From: Flavobacterium indicum GPTSA100-9 = DSM 17447
GTDB lineage: Bacteria > Bacteroidota > Bacteroidia > Flavobacteriales > Flavobacteriaceae
DNA: 64,000 bases
Reading direction: 5' to 3'
Assembly: GCF_000455605.1 (NCBI RefSeq)
Contig: NC_017025.1
Coordinates: forward strand, 310,001 to 374,000
In this document: positions 43,692 to 53,744 of the stretch, in pieces
How the letters are laid out: each line of letters begins with the position of its first letter
Position numbering within the stretch: position 1 is the stretch's first letter
Position numbers and translations under genes: made by a program
Notes under the pieces: model-generated
Told to the model about the DNA's origin: nothing
Databases searched by the model: none
Seen by the model: only the letters and a program-made list of their open reading frames with translations

Positions 43692-45410
43692 ATGAGCGAA
43701 ACAACAGCAAAACAAGGACATCCTAAAGGATTGTGGGTGTTATTTGGAACTGAAATGTGGGAGCGTTTCAACTTCTATGGAATGAGAGCCATTCTTACAT
43801 TGTTCATGGTGAATTCATTATTAATAAAAGAAGCAGACGCCGCAATTATCTATGGTGGTTTCCTTGCCTTATGTTATTTAACTCCTCTTTTAGGAGGGTT
43901 TATCTCTGATAAATATATTGGGAATAGATACAGTATTATGTTGGGAGGTACTTTAATGGCAGTAGGTCAGTTTTTACTATTCATTAGTGCTTCTACTTTT
44001 GATTCTAGTATAGACAGTTCTAAAATGTTTATGTGGATTGCGCTATTCATTATCATTTTTGGAAATGGCTTCTTTAAACCTAATATTTCTTCAATGGTAG
44101 GAAGTTTGTATCCAAAACAAGACAAAGATAAATTAGATTCTGCATTTACAATCTTCTACATGGGTATTAACATTGGAGCTTTCTTAGGGCAGTTTATTTG
44201 TCCTTACGTAGGTGATGTTAAAGACGCTACTACTGGAGTTCGAGATATATTTGCTTTTAAATGGGGATTCTTAGCTGCCTCAATTGCTATGATTATTGGT
44301 ACAGTAACTTTCTTTATTTTGAAAAATAAATATGTTGTTACACCGGAAGGAAGACCAATTGGAGGATTGCCAAAAAATAATGTTAATGATGATTTTGAAG
44401 AAGGAGAAGCACAAACTGCAAAATTCAGTGGTAAAGCTATAGGTATTGCCTTTGGAATTTTTGCAGCACTTTTCTTTGTATTTCGATATTTATTAGTTGG
44501 AGAGTTTGGGTTCTCTTCAGTTGAAATGGGACAATTAATAAAAGGAATTATTTATCCGTTTATTTATTCTGCAGGTATTGCTTTAGCTTATTTAATTTTA
44601 AGTTCTGCTGAAAATAAAGTAGAAAGACAAAGAATTTGGGTTATTTATATTGTATCATTCTTTATTATATTCTTCTGGGCAGCTTTTGAGCAAGCAGGTT
44701 CTTCCTTAACGTTTATTGCAGATAATCAAACGGATAGAAATATTTTTGGATGGAATATGCCCCCTTCAATGGTTCAGATTTTTAATGGTATTTTCGTAGT
44801 AATGATGGCATTACCATTCAGTTTGTTATGGGATAAATTAAGAGCACAAGGAAAAGAGCCTGTGTCACCTTTAAAACAAGCCATTGGTTTAGCTTTAATT
44901 GCATTAAGTTACTTTATTATTGCTCATAACGTTAAAGATCTAGGAAATTCGGGCTTATTGGCTATAAAATGGTTAATGTTGTTGTACTTTATTCAAACTA
45001 TGGGTGAATTATGTTTATCGCCAATTGGATTGTCTTTAGTAGGTAAATTGGCTCCAAAACGTTTTGCTTCGTTACTTTATGGTGTTTTCTTCATTTCAAA
45101 TGCAGCAGGATATGCTTTAGCAGGTTCTCTAGGGGCAATTATCCCGGCTACTGGAGATAAATTCCAAAAAGCTGAAAAATTAGGCGTGAATTTACAAGAT
45201 GTATTAGACAAGAAAGTAACGTTAACGGCTGAGCAAATTGCACTTTTTGAAAAAGAACAAATTCCTGTTGCAAATACGTCTTTTGCAGGATTTGAAATCC
45301 ATAATTTATATGAATTCTTTATGGTATTTGTAGTGTTGTGTGGTATTGCAGCAATAATTTTAGCTCTTTTATCACCAAGATTAAAGAAAATGATGCACGG
45401 AATCAAATAA
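43692..45410 (+). CDS. Peptide MFS transporter, POT/PTR family (first of three)
   Basis: 572 aa, about 12-14 membrane helices. POT signatures: ExWERFxFYGMRA (15-27, the proton-coupling motif), GNGFFKPNISSMVG (about 120-133) and FYMGINIGAFLGQF (about 155-168). It imports di- and tripeptides with protons across the inner membrane. Starts 38 bp after the dipeptidyl peptidase stop and ends at a strong terminator, so it is probably cotranscribed with the peptidase. Confidence 0.92.
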   Translation: MSETTAKQGHPKGLWVLFGTEMWERFNFYGMRAILTLFMVNSLLIKEADAAIIYGGFLALCYLTPLLGGFISDKYIGNRYSIMLGGTLMAVGQFLLFISASTFDSSIDSSKMFMWIALFIIIFGNGFFKPNISSMVGSLYPKQDKDKLDSAFTIFYMGINIGAFLGQFICPYVGDVKDATTGVRDIFAFKWGFLAASIAMIIGTVTFFILKNKYVVTPEGRPIGGLPKNNVNDDFEEGEAQTAKFSGKAIGIAFGIFAALFFVFRYLLVGEFGFSSVEMGQLIKGIIYPFIYSAGIALAYLILSSAENKVERQRIWVIYIVSFFIIFFWAAFEQAGSSLTFIADNQTDRNIFGWNMPPSMVQIFNGIFVVMMALPFSLLWDKLRAQGKEPVSPLKQAIGLALIALSYFIIAHNVKDLGNSGLLAIKWLMLLYFIQTMGELCLSPIGLSLVGKLAPKRFASLLYGVFFISNAAGYALAGSLGAIIPATGDKFQKAEKLGVNLQDVLDKKVTLTAEQIALFEKEQIPVANTSFAGFEIHNLYEFFMVFVVLCGIAAIILALLSPRLKKMMHGIK

Positions 45411-45439
45411 TTCTGTTTTAAAATATTTTCATATCTTTC

Positions 45440-45465
45440 AAGCCCAGAAGTTTTATTCTGGGCTT
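45440..45465 (+). terminator. Rho-independent terminator after the first POT gene
   Basis: AAGCCCAGAA, loop GTTTTA, TTCTGGGCTT followed by TTTTA. Confidence 0.87.
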
Positions 45466-45488
45466 TTTTAATTTTTAATTTTTAGAAT

Positions 45489-47147
45489 ATGTGGAAAAAT
45501 CATCCTAAAGCATTGCCTTTTTTGTTTTTGTCTGAAATGTGGGAACGTTTTGGTTATTATTTAATGATTGGAATTTTTACACTTTACTTAAAAGATGTAG
45601 AAACCGGTTTTGCAATGACCGAAAAGGAGGCCTCTGATTTATATGGTACATTCATTGCGTTGGTATTTTTAACGCCTTTTATTGGAGGTTTAGTTGCCGA
45701 TCGCTACTGGGGCTATAAAAAATCAATCATCATTGGAGGTCTTTTAATGGGAGTAGGATACATGATGATGGGGATTCATGATAAATCAATATTGTATGTT
45801 GCCATGACTTTAGTAATTGTGGGTAATGGATTTTTTAAACCCAATATTTCAACGCTGCTTGGTAATTTTTATTCTGAAGAAAAGTATAAAGATCAAAAAG
45901 ATGAAGGGTATAACATATTCTACATGGGAATCAATGTTGGCGCTTTCATTTGTAATTTCTTTGGAGCCGTTTTTGAAAATTTATTTGGATGGACGGCTGC
46001 TTTTATGGTGGCGGGTGTAGGAATGTTTATTGGTGTTTTGGTTTTTGTTTTAGGAACAAAACATTACGGCGATAAAACAGATAAAAAAGGAACGCAACCT
46101 GGTGATATGCCTTTTTCTAAAATAGTGCTATTTATTTTATTGCCTTCAGTAGTTTTTGGAATTATTGGTTGGTTAATCAAAGGGGTTGCATCCGATGCGA
46201 ATCCGGAAGCTTTCATTTTTGGTTCGGACAGTACCGATGCTTTTATATTTGCTTGTATTCCTGTTGTATTGTTTTATTCGAGTTTGTACTTCCGTGCTAA
46301 AGATGATGAGAAACGACCTATTGGTGCGTTGTTGGCTATTTTTGCTGTAGTTATCTTGTTTTGGGCAGTGTTTAAATTAAATGGTTCTGCTTTAAATAAC
46401 TGGGGTGATAAATACACTGATAGAGAAGTTTCGGGCTTAGCCAAAGATGTAACAGATAATATTAAATTAACTAAAGAATTAGAGTATAAAAAAGATTCAG
46501 TAGCAGTTTATGATAATGCATTCCGAATTCAAAAAGTGAATGGAGAAGTAGTTAAAGAAGTGAATTATCCTCTATATTTTAGAAATGTTGCGCCAGAAAA
46601 AATGCCAAAAGAAGGAGAGAAAATATCGGTTTGGGCATCGAATTTAACTCAGTCTATTAATCCTTTTTGGGTAATTGTGTTAACACCATTAGTTGTAGCT
46701 TTCTTTACTTTTTTGAGAAGTCGTAAAAAAGAACCGTCTACGCCAACAAAAATTGCATTCGGATTATTGATTTCTGCCTTATCTGTATTGGTTATGGTTT
46801 TAGCCGTTAAAGCAGGAAGTAATGGTTCAGAAAAAGTAAGTGTGTTGTGGTTGTTTGCGAATTACGGTGTAATTACGATAGGAGAACTTTTATTATCACC
46901 AATGGGATTATCGGTAGTTTCAAAATTAAGTCCGGTTAACATTACCTCTTTAATGATGGGTGGTTGGTTTTTAGCAACATCAATTGGAAATAAAATGTCG
47001 GGTGTTTTAGCTTCGATGTGGGATAGTTATGATAACAAAGCCGATTTCTTCTGGGTAAACTTTGGATTATTACTGTTTGCCACGTTTTTAATGTTTGCCT
47101 TATTAAAAAAATTAAACGCTGTAATGCGTGAAAAAGGAATCAACTAA
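45489..47147 (+). CDS. Peptide MFS transporter, POT/PTR family (second of three)
   Basis: 552 aa. EMWERFGYYLMIGIFTLYL (11-29) carries the ExWERF element but YLM in place of YGM; GNGFFKPNISTLLGNF (about 116-131) and NIFYMGINVGAFICNF (about 143-158) are intact. A longer soluble insert sits in the middle (SGLAKDVTDNIKLTKELEYKKDSV, about 316-340), unlike its neighbours. Its stop overlaps the start of the third transporter by one base (TAATG), so the two are coupled. Confidence 0.92.
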   Translation: MWKNHPKALPFLFLSEMWERFGYYLMIGIFTLYLKDVETGFAMTEKEASDLYGTFIALVFLTPFIGGLVADRYWGYKKSIIIGGLLMGVGYMMMGIHDKSILYVAMTLVIVGNGFFKPNISTLLGNFYSEEKYKDQKDEGYNIFYMGINVGAFICNFFGAVFENLFGWTAAFMVAGVGMFIGVLVFVLGTKHYGDKTDKKGTQPGDMPFSKIVLFILLPSVVFGIIGWLIKGVASDANPEAFIFGSDSTDAFIFACIPVVLFYSSLYFRAKDDEKRPIGALLAIFAVVILFWAVFKLNGSALNNWGDKYTDREVSGLAKDVTDNIKLTKELEYKKDSVAVYDNAFRIQKVNGEVVKEVNYPLYFRNVAPEKMPKEGEKISVWASNLTQSINPFWVIVLTPLVVAFFTFLRSRKKEPSTPTKIAFGLLISALSVLVMVLAVKAGSNGSEKVSVLWLFANYGVITIGELLLSPMGLSVVSKLSPVNITSLMMGGWFLATSIGNKMSGVLASMWDSYDNKADFFWVNFGLLLFATFLMFALLKKLNAVMREKGIN

Positions 47148-48658
47148 TGAACGAAGTAATTACAACAGAAGAAATCCAAAATTTTAAAGGAAAATACCCT
47201 AAACAATTGTGGTATTTATTCTTTAGTGAAATGTGGGAGCGATTTAGTTTCTATGGCATGCGCGGTATGTTGGCTGTTTTCATGGTAAGCCAATTGGCAA
47301 TGGATGAAAAAACAGCGAATTTGCAATATGGTGCTACACAGGCTTGGGTGTATGCGTTTACTTTTATTGGAGGGCTTTTTGCTGATAAAATATTAGGCTT
47401 AAGAAAATCTCTTTTTTGGGGTGGAATTTTAATGATAGTAGGAAGTGTCATTTTAGCACTTGATCCCAAGAACTTTTTCTTTATTGGTATTGGTTTTACT
47501 ATTGTAGGAACTGGTTTTTTTAAACCCAATATTTCCTCTATGGTTGGCCAATTATATAAAGACGGTGATACAAGGAGAGATGCCGGATTTTCGTTGTTTT
47601 ATGCAGGAGTAAATTTAGGTGCTTTAATTGGAGGTTATATTTGTATTGCAGTTGCAAATGGTAACATGTGGTCTTCATTTGTGCCCGAAAATTTACGTTG
47701 GAATTATGCTTTCGGATTCGCTGCTGTTGTGATGATTATTAGTTTATTAACTTTTACACAAACACAAAAAAGTTTAGGAGCAATTGGATTGAGTCCATTA
47801 GCTCATTTGGAATATTCTAAAAGAAAAACATTTGAAGTTTTAACTTTCATTGGCTCATTAGCAATTGTTCCAGCTATCATTTTGATGGTTGAAAACACAA
47901 CTTATACAGATTGGTTTATGATGATCATTGGGCCAGCTTCTATTTTGTATTTGTTTTATGAAATGAAGAATTTTTCTAAAACCGAAAATTTAAAGCTACT
48001 CGCTGCATTAGTCTTTATAATTTTTTCAATTTTCTTTTGGGCATTCTTCGAACAAAGTGGTGGGTCATTAAGTTTATTCGCAGCTAATAACTTAAAAAAT
48101 ACAGTTTTAGGAATAACTTTAGATCCTAATGGAGTGAACAATTCTGCCAATTCTTTATTTGTAATCATTTTTGCAGCTCTAATTGGAATGGTTTGGATTT
48201 GGATGGCAAAAAAGAAAATAGAGCCTAATACGGTGGTTAAATTTGGTTTGGCGTTTTTGTTTTTAGCTGGAGGTTTTTGGGTGTTTTATTATACTCAATT
48301 TTTTGCTGATGCTTCAGGGAAAACCTCTTTAGATTTATTTACTTTTGGTTGGTTTGTAATAACATTTGGAGAATTGTGTTTGTCACCAATCGGAATGAGT
48401 GCAATGACTAAATTATCTCCCCAAAAAACACAAGCGGTTATCATGGGAATGTGGTTTTTAGCCAGTGCCTACGGACAATATTTTGCCGGTTTATTAGGTG
48501 CGGGTATCGCCGAAGCTTCTGAAAATGCAAATAATTTAGAGAAATTGAAAACCTATGCTGATGGTTATTTACAATTAGCCGTTTATGCCCTAATTGCTGG
48601 AGTTATTTTAATTGCTATTGCTCCATTGATAAAAAAATTAATGCAAGATGTTAAATAG
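47147..48658 (+). CDS. Peptide MFS transporter, POT/PTR family (third of three)
   Basis: 503 aa. SEMWERFSFYGMRGMLAVFM (28-47), GTGFFKPNISSMVGQL (about 121-136) and FYAGVNLGALIGGYIC (about 150-165) identify the POT family. Shorter than the other two, without their central insert. Translationally coupled to the second transporter. Confidence 0.92.
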   Translation: MNEVITTEEIQNFKGKYPKQLWYLFFSEMWERFSFYGMRGMLAVFMVSQLAMDEKTANLQYGATQAWVYAFTFIGGLFADKILGLRKSLFWGGILMIVGSVILALDPKNFFFIGIGFTIVGTGFFKPNISSMVGQLYKDGDTRRDAGFSLFYAGVNLGALIGGYICIAVANGNMWSSFVPENLRWNYAFGFAAVVMIISLLTFTQTQKSLGAIGLSPLAHLEYSKRKTFEVLTFIGSLAIVPAIILMVENTTYTDWFMMIIGPASILYLFYEMKNFSKTENLKLLAALVFIIFSIFFWAFFEQSGGSLSLFAANNLKNTVLGITLDPNGVNNSANSLFVIIFAALIGMVWIWMAKKKIEPNTVVKFGLAFLFLAGGFWVFYYTQFFADASGKTSLDLFTFGWFVITFGELCLSPIGMSAMTKLSPQKTQAVIMGMWFLASAYGQYFAGLLGAGIAEASENANNLEKLKTYADGYLQLAVYALIAGVILIAIAPLIKKLMQDVK

Positions 48659-48684
48659 GTTGCAAAAATTGGTCTAACATTTGT

Positions 48685-48692
48685 TATCTTTG
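48685..48692 (+). promoter_or_regulatory. -7 promoter box (TATCTTTG) of the thioredoxin-like gene
   Basis: TATCTTTG lies 18 bp before the start codon at 48711; a TTG at 48660-48662 sits 22 bp upstream, close to -33 spacing, and overlaps the end of the preceding gene. Confidence 0.55.
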
Positions 48693-48710
48693 AATTATAA
48701 TTTATTGAAT

Positions 48711-49175
48711 ATGAAGAAATTTATCTTACTTACGATTTTATTTTTTGGAATTTCTGTTAATGCACAAGAACTAACTTGGCATACTGATATGACTAAAGCA
48801 ACTGAAATTGCTATTAAAGAAAAAAAGCCATTATTGTTGTTTTTTACTGGATCTGATTGGTGTGGATGGTGTATTCGTTTGCAAAAAGAAGTGTTAAAGA
48901 CACCTGAGTTTGCTAAATGGGCAAATGAAAATGTGGTTTTAGTGGAATTGGATTTTCCAAGAAGAACTCCTCAAGATGAAGCATTAAAAATACAAAATTC
49001 ACAATTGGCTCAAAGTTTTGGTGTACAAGGTTTTCCGACCTTATATTTTGTCACACCTACAAAAAATGCAGAGAATAAGGTGAATTTAAATAATTTTGGG
49101 TCACAAGGTTATGTGGCTGGAGGACCTACAAAATGGTTAGAAGGTGCTAATCAAATCATGAAAAATAAATCATAA
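48711..49175 (+). CDS. Periplasmic thioredoxin-family protein (CGWC)
   Basis: 154 aa from the ATG at 48711, which gives a clean signal peptide MKKFILLTILFFGISVNAQ and sits just after a -7 box; the frame is open 10 codons further upstream. Thioredoxin_7/DUF255-like: KKPLLLFFTGSDWCGWCIRLQ with CxxC near 46-49, and the cis-Pro loop VQGFPTLYF. Probably a periplasmic disulfide reductase or isomerase. It lies downstream of the POT genes but with its own promoter. Confidence 0.85.
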   Translation: MKKFILLTILFFGISVNAQELTWHTDMTKATEIAIKEKKPLLLFFTGSDWCGWCIRLQKEVLKTPEFAKWANENVVLVELDFPRRTPQDEALKIQNSQLAQSFGVQGFPTLYFVTPTKNAENKVNLNNFGSQGYVAGGPTKWLEGANQIMKNKS

Positions 49176-49181
49176 TTAAGT

Positions 49182-51194
49182 TTACTTAATCTGAATTAAT
49201 CCCTTTTCTGTTGTGGCATGAAAAGGGATTTTTTGTTTTTCACAGGTTGCTTTCCATAGCTTTATATACGATTTATAATTAGAGCCATCTGCTATTATTT
49301 GTTTGGGTTGATGTATTTGAATTAATCGTTCTAAATTTATTTTTGGAGATTGAGTTAAAAGAATAATTTTCGGACTCATTTTTGTTTTATAAATTCCATT
49401 TGAATCTATACAAAGTATTCTTTCTTGAAAATAAATGCTGTTTTTTAAAGGAATTTCTTTTTTGTTTACTATGAAATTATTTCTACAATAATTGGTAATT
49501 AATTGTTTGTTTTTTTTGAAATCTGTTGAATAAAAAGTCGCTTCTTTATTGCGCTTTAATACAAGTATAGAATTTTTATAACTATTGAAAACAAGTAATT
49601 CTGAATGTTCATTTTTATTTACAAAAATAGCTAAATAAGCAATTTGAAATGAAAGTATCGAAATTAATACCCAAGTAACTTTTTTTATTTTAGGATTTGA
49701 AAAATAATTAAGTAAACTCCAAATAATTCCAAATAAAAAAACTACTAATAGTTCATGAAAGGCTATGTTTTTAATTATGAAGCTATCAAATTGTCCTATC
49801 CAAAATGTAAATTGATTCATTTTATCAATTAAATATTCAATTATTATCCCAACATATTGACCAATTGATGGGAGTATTAAATTAAGCGGAATTATTGCTA
49901 ATCCAAGGATTAAAATTAAACTAGATAATGGAATTACTATTACATTGGATATTAAAAACAAAATTGGAAATTGGCCAAAATAATATAGTGTTAAAGGTAA
50001 AACCCCTAATTGTGCTACTAATGTAATTAAAAGTGTCTCTTTAGTTTTTAAAACAAGCCATTTTTTAGAATACGAATATTTGTTTACAACAGGTTGAAAT
50101 GCAATGATTGCAATAACAGCACAATAACTTAATTGAAAACCAATATCAAAGAGGTAATTTGGGTTCCAAAGCAGTAGGAGTAATGCTGAAGTTGCCAAAG
50201 AGTTATAGATATTTACTTGTTTGTTTACTAAAGTGCCATATGCAATAATAGTAAACATCACTACAGCTCTTACAACAGATGCTGACATGCCTGTCAATAA
50301 TGCATAAATCCACAATGTACTTATAGAAAGAAGAAATAGGTATAACTTACCATTTCTGTATTTTTTTAACGGATTTGAACACCATAAAATGAGTCCATAG
50401 AATAAAGCAATATGTAAACCCGAAATGGCTAAAATATGAACTACACCAGTATTGGTGTAATTATCTGTTAATTCTTTAGATAAAGTAGTTCTTTCTCCAA
50501 AAAGAAGGGCCATTAATAAATTGTAATTGTCTTCTTTAAGGTGTAAATAAGTGAAGCTAGAAATTAATTTTTCTTTTAATTGATTAATATAAAACTTCCA
50601 ATTTTTACAATTTGTAATCGCTATTTTATCTTCTTTTTTATAATGAATGTCATAATAAATATTTTGATTGTTAAGGTATTGCGTGTAGTTAAATTGATAA
50701 GGATTGGTAATAGGATCAATGTATTTAATTTCGGAAAATAATCGAATTTCAGTCCCTATTGTAAGTTTACTAATTCTTGTTTTTGGAAGATAAATTAATA
50801 TTTTACCTTTTGCAAATTGTTTATTTATTTGTGAAACATCAAGAATATATTTATCATAAAAACTTGTAGATTTAAGTTTTTCATTTACAAAACCAACAAT
50901 TATATTGTTCTCATCTTTTAAATAATTTGAAAAATGATTTTTTGAATTTAAGTCGGAATGTAAATTTTTATTAATTGCTCCTAAAATGAAAAAACTAATT
51001 AAAATTGAAATCCCTAAACTAATTGGATTGTTTTTTTCTTTCTTTGAATATAAATAAAGAATGAAGCAGCTCAAAGCAGCTATTATAATGCTAATGGAAA
51101 GTCCTTTTAAATTGCTATTTGTGAAATGTTCATATAGTATACCAAATATAAAGGCTAATAATAAAGGAATTATCGGGAACTTGACGTATTTCAT
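49182..51194 (-). CDS. ComEC/Rec2-like inner-membrane DNA-uptake protein
   Basis: 670 aa. An N-terminal membrane pair and a DUF4131-type soluble domain (about 90-215) are followed by the Competence domain with many helices; the signature GVVHILAISGLHIALFYGLI is near 248-267 and ALLTGMSASVVRAVVMF near 297-313. ComEC forms the channel for single-stranded DNA import. The last 150 residues look like a worn metallo-beta-lactamase domain (LLTQSPKINLERLIQIHQPKQIIADGSNY) without the HxHxDH metal motif. Next to lpxB, a common Bacteroidota order. Confidence 0.85.
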   Translation of the reverse strand: MKYVKFPIIPLLLAFIFGILYEHFTNSNLKGLSISIIIAALSCFILYLYSKKEKNNPISLGISILISFFILGAINKNLHSDLNSKNHFSNYLKDENNIIVGFVNEKLKSTSFYDKYILDVSQINKQFAKGKILIYLPKTRISKLTIGTEIRLFSEIKYIDPITNPYQFNYTQYLNNQNIYYDIHYKKEDKIAITNCKNWKFYINQLKEKLISSFTYLHLKEDNYNLLMALLFGERTTLSKELTDNYTNTGVVHILAISGLHIALFYGLILWCSNPLKKYRNGKLYLFLLSISTLWIYALLTGMSASVVRAVVMFTIIAYGTLVNKQVNIYNSLATSALLLLLWNPNYLFDIGFQLSYCAVIAIIAFQPVVNKYSYSKKWLVLKTKETLLITLVAQLGVLPLTLYYFGQFPILFLISNVIVIPLSSLILILGLAIIPLNLILPSIGQYVGIIIEYLIDKMNQFTFWIGQFDSFIIKNIAFHELLVVFLFGIIWSLLNYFSNPKIKKVTWVLISILSFQIAYLAIFVNKNEHSELLVFNSYKNSILVLKRNKEATFYSTDFKKNKQLITNYCRNNFIVNKKEIPLKNSIYFQERILCIDSNGIYKTKMSPKIILLTQSPKINLERLIQIHQPKQIIADGSNYKSYIKLWKATCEKQKIPFHATTEKGLIQIK

Positions 51195-51232
51195 GTAGTA
51201 AATGGTTTATTTTTACTACAAAAATAAATTTA

Positions 51233-52345
51233 TTATTGAAATTTACTACAAATTAATTGTGCTGTTTTTTTACTAGCTCCTGTACCACCTAATTTTTGTT
51301 CTAAAAGATTGTATTCCTCTAAAATTTGAATTCTACTTTCCCCTTGTATGATTTTATTCAATTCAATTTTTAAATTTTTGGAATTTAAATCCTCTTGAAT
51401 TAACTCTTTCACCACTTCTTTGTCCATAATTAAATTGACTAAAGAAATGAACTTAAGGGTGATTATTCGTTTGGCAATTTGATAGGAAATCCAACTTCCT
51501 TTGTAACATACCACTTGGGGAACTTTAAACAATGCCGTTTCTAAGGTAGCCGTGCCTGATGTCACTAATGCGGCATGGGCAACACTCAATAAATCATAAG
51601 TTTTATTGGAGATAAACTTTACATTTTGAGTGGTTAAAAATTGCTGGTAAAATGCGAAATCTTGACTTGGTGCACCAGCAATTACAAATTGGTATTCCTT
51701 GAAATCATCAACTACCGATAACATTATGGATAGCATTTTGGCAATTTCTTGTTTTCTACTTCCTGGTAATAATGCAATGATGGGTTTGTCGTCCAATTCA
51801 TTTTCTGCCTTAAAGGTTTCCAATGATTTTTTTGATCTTCCAGCAATAGCGTCAATCAAAGGATGTCCAACGAATGTTACTGGAAATTGGTGTTTCTTTT
51901 CGTAAAAATCTTTTTCAAATGGAAGAATGACATACATGTAGTCAACATCGCGTTTAATGGCTTTTATTCTACCTTCTTTCCAAGCCCAAATTTGAGGAGA
52001 AATATAGTAGTGATTTTGATACCCCAATTTCTTTGCCCATTCTGCAATACGCATATTAAATCCTGGGTAATCAATATAAATAATCACATCGGGTTGAAAG
52101 TTAAGTATGTCTGCTTTGCAAATTTTAATGTTATTTAAAATCGTTTTTAAATTCAAAACTACTTCTACAAATCCCATAAAAGCCAAGTCACGATAGTGCT
52201 TTACTAGTGTTCCACCTACTCCTTGCATTAAATCGCCACCCCAAAAACGAATGTCTGCTGAAGCATCTTCTTGGTAGATTGCTTTCATTAAATTGGAACC
52301 GTGTAAATCGCCCGAAGCTTCTCCGGCTATGATGTAGTATTTCAT
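51233..52345 (-). CDS. lpxB: Lipid-A-disaccharide synthase LpxB
   Basis: 370 aa, normal length. Glycosyltransferase family 19: joins lipid X and UDP-diacylglucosamine to lipid A disaccharide at the inner membrane. AGEASGDLHGSNLM (7-20) is the LpxB N-terminal signature; YYISPQIWAWKEGRIK (113-128) and ALLPGSRKQEI (about 192-202) bind lipid and UDP-sugar; TSGTATLETALF (about 262-273) is the family C-terminal motif. Confidence 0.94.
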   Translation of the reverse strand: MKYYIIAGEASGDLHGSNLMKAIYQEDASADIRFWGGDLMQGVGGTLVKHYRDLAFMGFVEVVLNLKTILNNIKICKADILNFQPDVIIYIDYPGFNMRIAEWAKKLGYQNHYYISPQIWAWKEGRIKAIKRDVDYMYVILPFEKDFYEKKHQFPVTFVGHPLIDAIAGRSKKSLETFKAENELDDKPIIALLPGSRKQEIAKMLSIMLSVVDDFKEYQFVIAGAPSQDFAFYQQFLTTQNVKFISNKTYDLLSVAHAALVTSGTATLETALFKVPQVVCYKGSWISYQIAKRIITLKFISLVNLIMDKEVVKELIQEDLNSKNLKIELNKIIQGESRIQILEEYNLLEQKLGGTGASKKTAQLICSKFQ

Positions 52346-52365
52346 TCTAAATCTATTTAAAAAAA

Positions 52366-52393
52366 GAAAACCTTCCTAAAAAGGAAAGTTTTC
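52366..52393 (-). terminator. Rho-independent terminator of the serine hydrolase gene
   Basis: On the minus strand a hairpin with GAAAAC...TTTCC paired to GGAAGG...TTTTC is followed by a run of seven T. It lies 33 bp past the stop at 52427. Confidence 0.75.
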
Positions 52394-52426
52394 AAAGTTA
52401 GTTTTTTTTCGAAAGCGAATCAAAAA

Positions 52427-53737
52427 TTAATTCTTGGTATACCTATATTTTGCTCCTGCTTGTTTTAAAACAAAGGAGTCTACACCAAAGGTAATTTCAA
52501 CCCCTGCACTTTGAAAAACAAATGTAGTGTCTTTAAAATAAGTCAATGGGAACGGGGGCTGTCCTGTGGCTTGAGCTATTAATTCACCATTTTTTTCTGT
52601 AACAACAATTTGTAAGGGTAAATCGTTTGAACTGTATACGCCTAACAAAGGTCTAATTTCTTCGGGATCTAATTTGGTGAATTCCGGAAACGGGTAGGGC
52701 ATTTTGTAATACATGCTTAAAATACCTAACATAATGTCGTTTTGGTTGTATACATCGGCATTAGAAATAAGGGCAATGCTCAATTTTTCTTTTGGATAAT
52801 ATCCCACAACGGCATTGAAATTTTCAATTTTTCCATTGTGACCAAAAAAGCGTCGTTCCCCAAATGGGAATTGCATCAACCCCATACCGTACCCGTCTTT
52901 TATTTTTTTCATTTGATCAACACTCGATTTGGTAACTAATTTTCCGTCGAATAAACTCGAAATAAAAAGAGTCAAATCATCTGGTGTTGAAGTGATTCCT
53001 CCCGAAGCAAAAGCAATGGAATTATCCCATTCAGGAAATTGTTCCCAATTGGTTCCGTTATACAAATACGAATAACTTTCACGCTTCGAAACATCGGTTT
53101 TTTCAGTGGAGTAATAGGTGTTTTTTAAACCAATTTTATCCACGATTAATTCTTTCAAGTTTTCGGCATACGATTTTTTGGTGATGTTTTCAATAATGCA
53201 ACCCAATAAGTAATAATTTGTATTGCTATACATGTGTTTAGTTCCTGGTTCAAAAATAGCTTCATAATCCGCTATTCTTTCTAATAAATCTTCACGAGAT
53301 TCTCCAGTTATTAGTTTCTCTTTAAAGGTTTCATCTGCATTTACATAATCCATGATTCCAGAACGTTGTTGTAATAAATCATTAACGGAAATGTAATTAG
53401 CCATTGCAATTTTTGGAAAAAAGCGACTAATTTTCGTCTCTAATCGAAGTTTTTTGGCTTCCACTAATTGCATAATCATGGTAGCTGTAAAAGTTTTAGT
53501 AACTGAACCAATTTTGTACTTGGTATTTCCATTGGAACGCAATCCTCTATTGGCCTCGTAAAAGCCATAAGCGTTTTTAAAAACAATGGTGTCTCCTTTT
53601 CTTATCACTAACGACCCCATGAATTTGTCGTTTTCAAATAAATAATTTAAAAATTCATCAATTTTTGCAATGCTCTCCTCTTGACTAAAGGATAGAGAAG
53701 CAGTTAAAAGTGTAAAAATTAAAAGAAGTTTTTTCAT
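52427..53737 (-). CDS. Serine hydrolase, class C beta-lactamase/penicillin-binding fold
   Basis: 436 aa. Signal peptide MKKLLLIFTLLTASLSFSQ. Beta-lactamase-family landmarks: SxxK at IGSVTKTFTATM (near 77-88), YxN at HMYSNTNYYLLG (near 163-174), and HNG at FFGHNGKIENF (near 300) in place of KTG. A C-terminal domain of about 90 residues follows (GVYSSNDLPLQIVVTEKNG). The family covers peptidases and esterases acting on D-amino-acid peptides; antibiotic hydrolysis cannot be assumed. Periplasmic. Confidence 0.87.
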   Translation of the reverse strand: MKKLLLIFTLLTASLSFSQEESIAKIDEFLNYLFENDKFMGSLVIRKGDTIVFKNAYGFYEANRGLRSNGNTKYKIGSVTKTFTATMIMQLVEAKKLRLETKISRFFPKIAMANYISVNDLLQQRSGIMDYVNADETFKEKLITGESREDLLERIADYEAIFEPGTKHMYSNTNYYLLGCIIENITKKSYAENLKELIVDKIGLKNTYYSTEKTDVSKRESYSYLYNGTNWEQFPEWDNSIAFASGGITSTPDDLTLFISSLFDGKLVTKSSVDQMKKIKDGYGMGLMQFPFGERRFFGHNGKIENFNAVVGYYPKEKLSIALISNADVYNQNDIMLGILSMYYKMPYPFPEFTKLDPEEIRPLLGVYSSNDLPLQIVVTEKNGELIAQATGQPPFPLTYFKDTTFVFQSAGVEITFGVDSFVLKQAGAKYRYTKN

Positions 53738-53744
53738 TTTTTTG

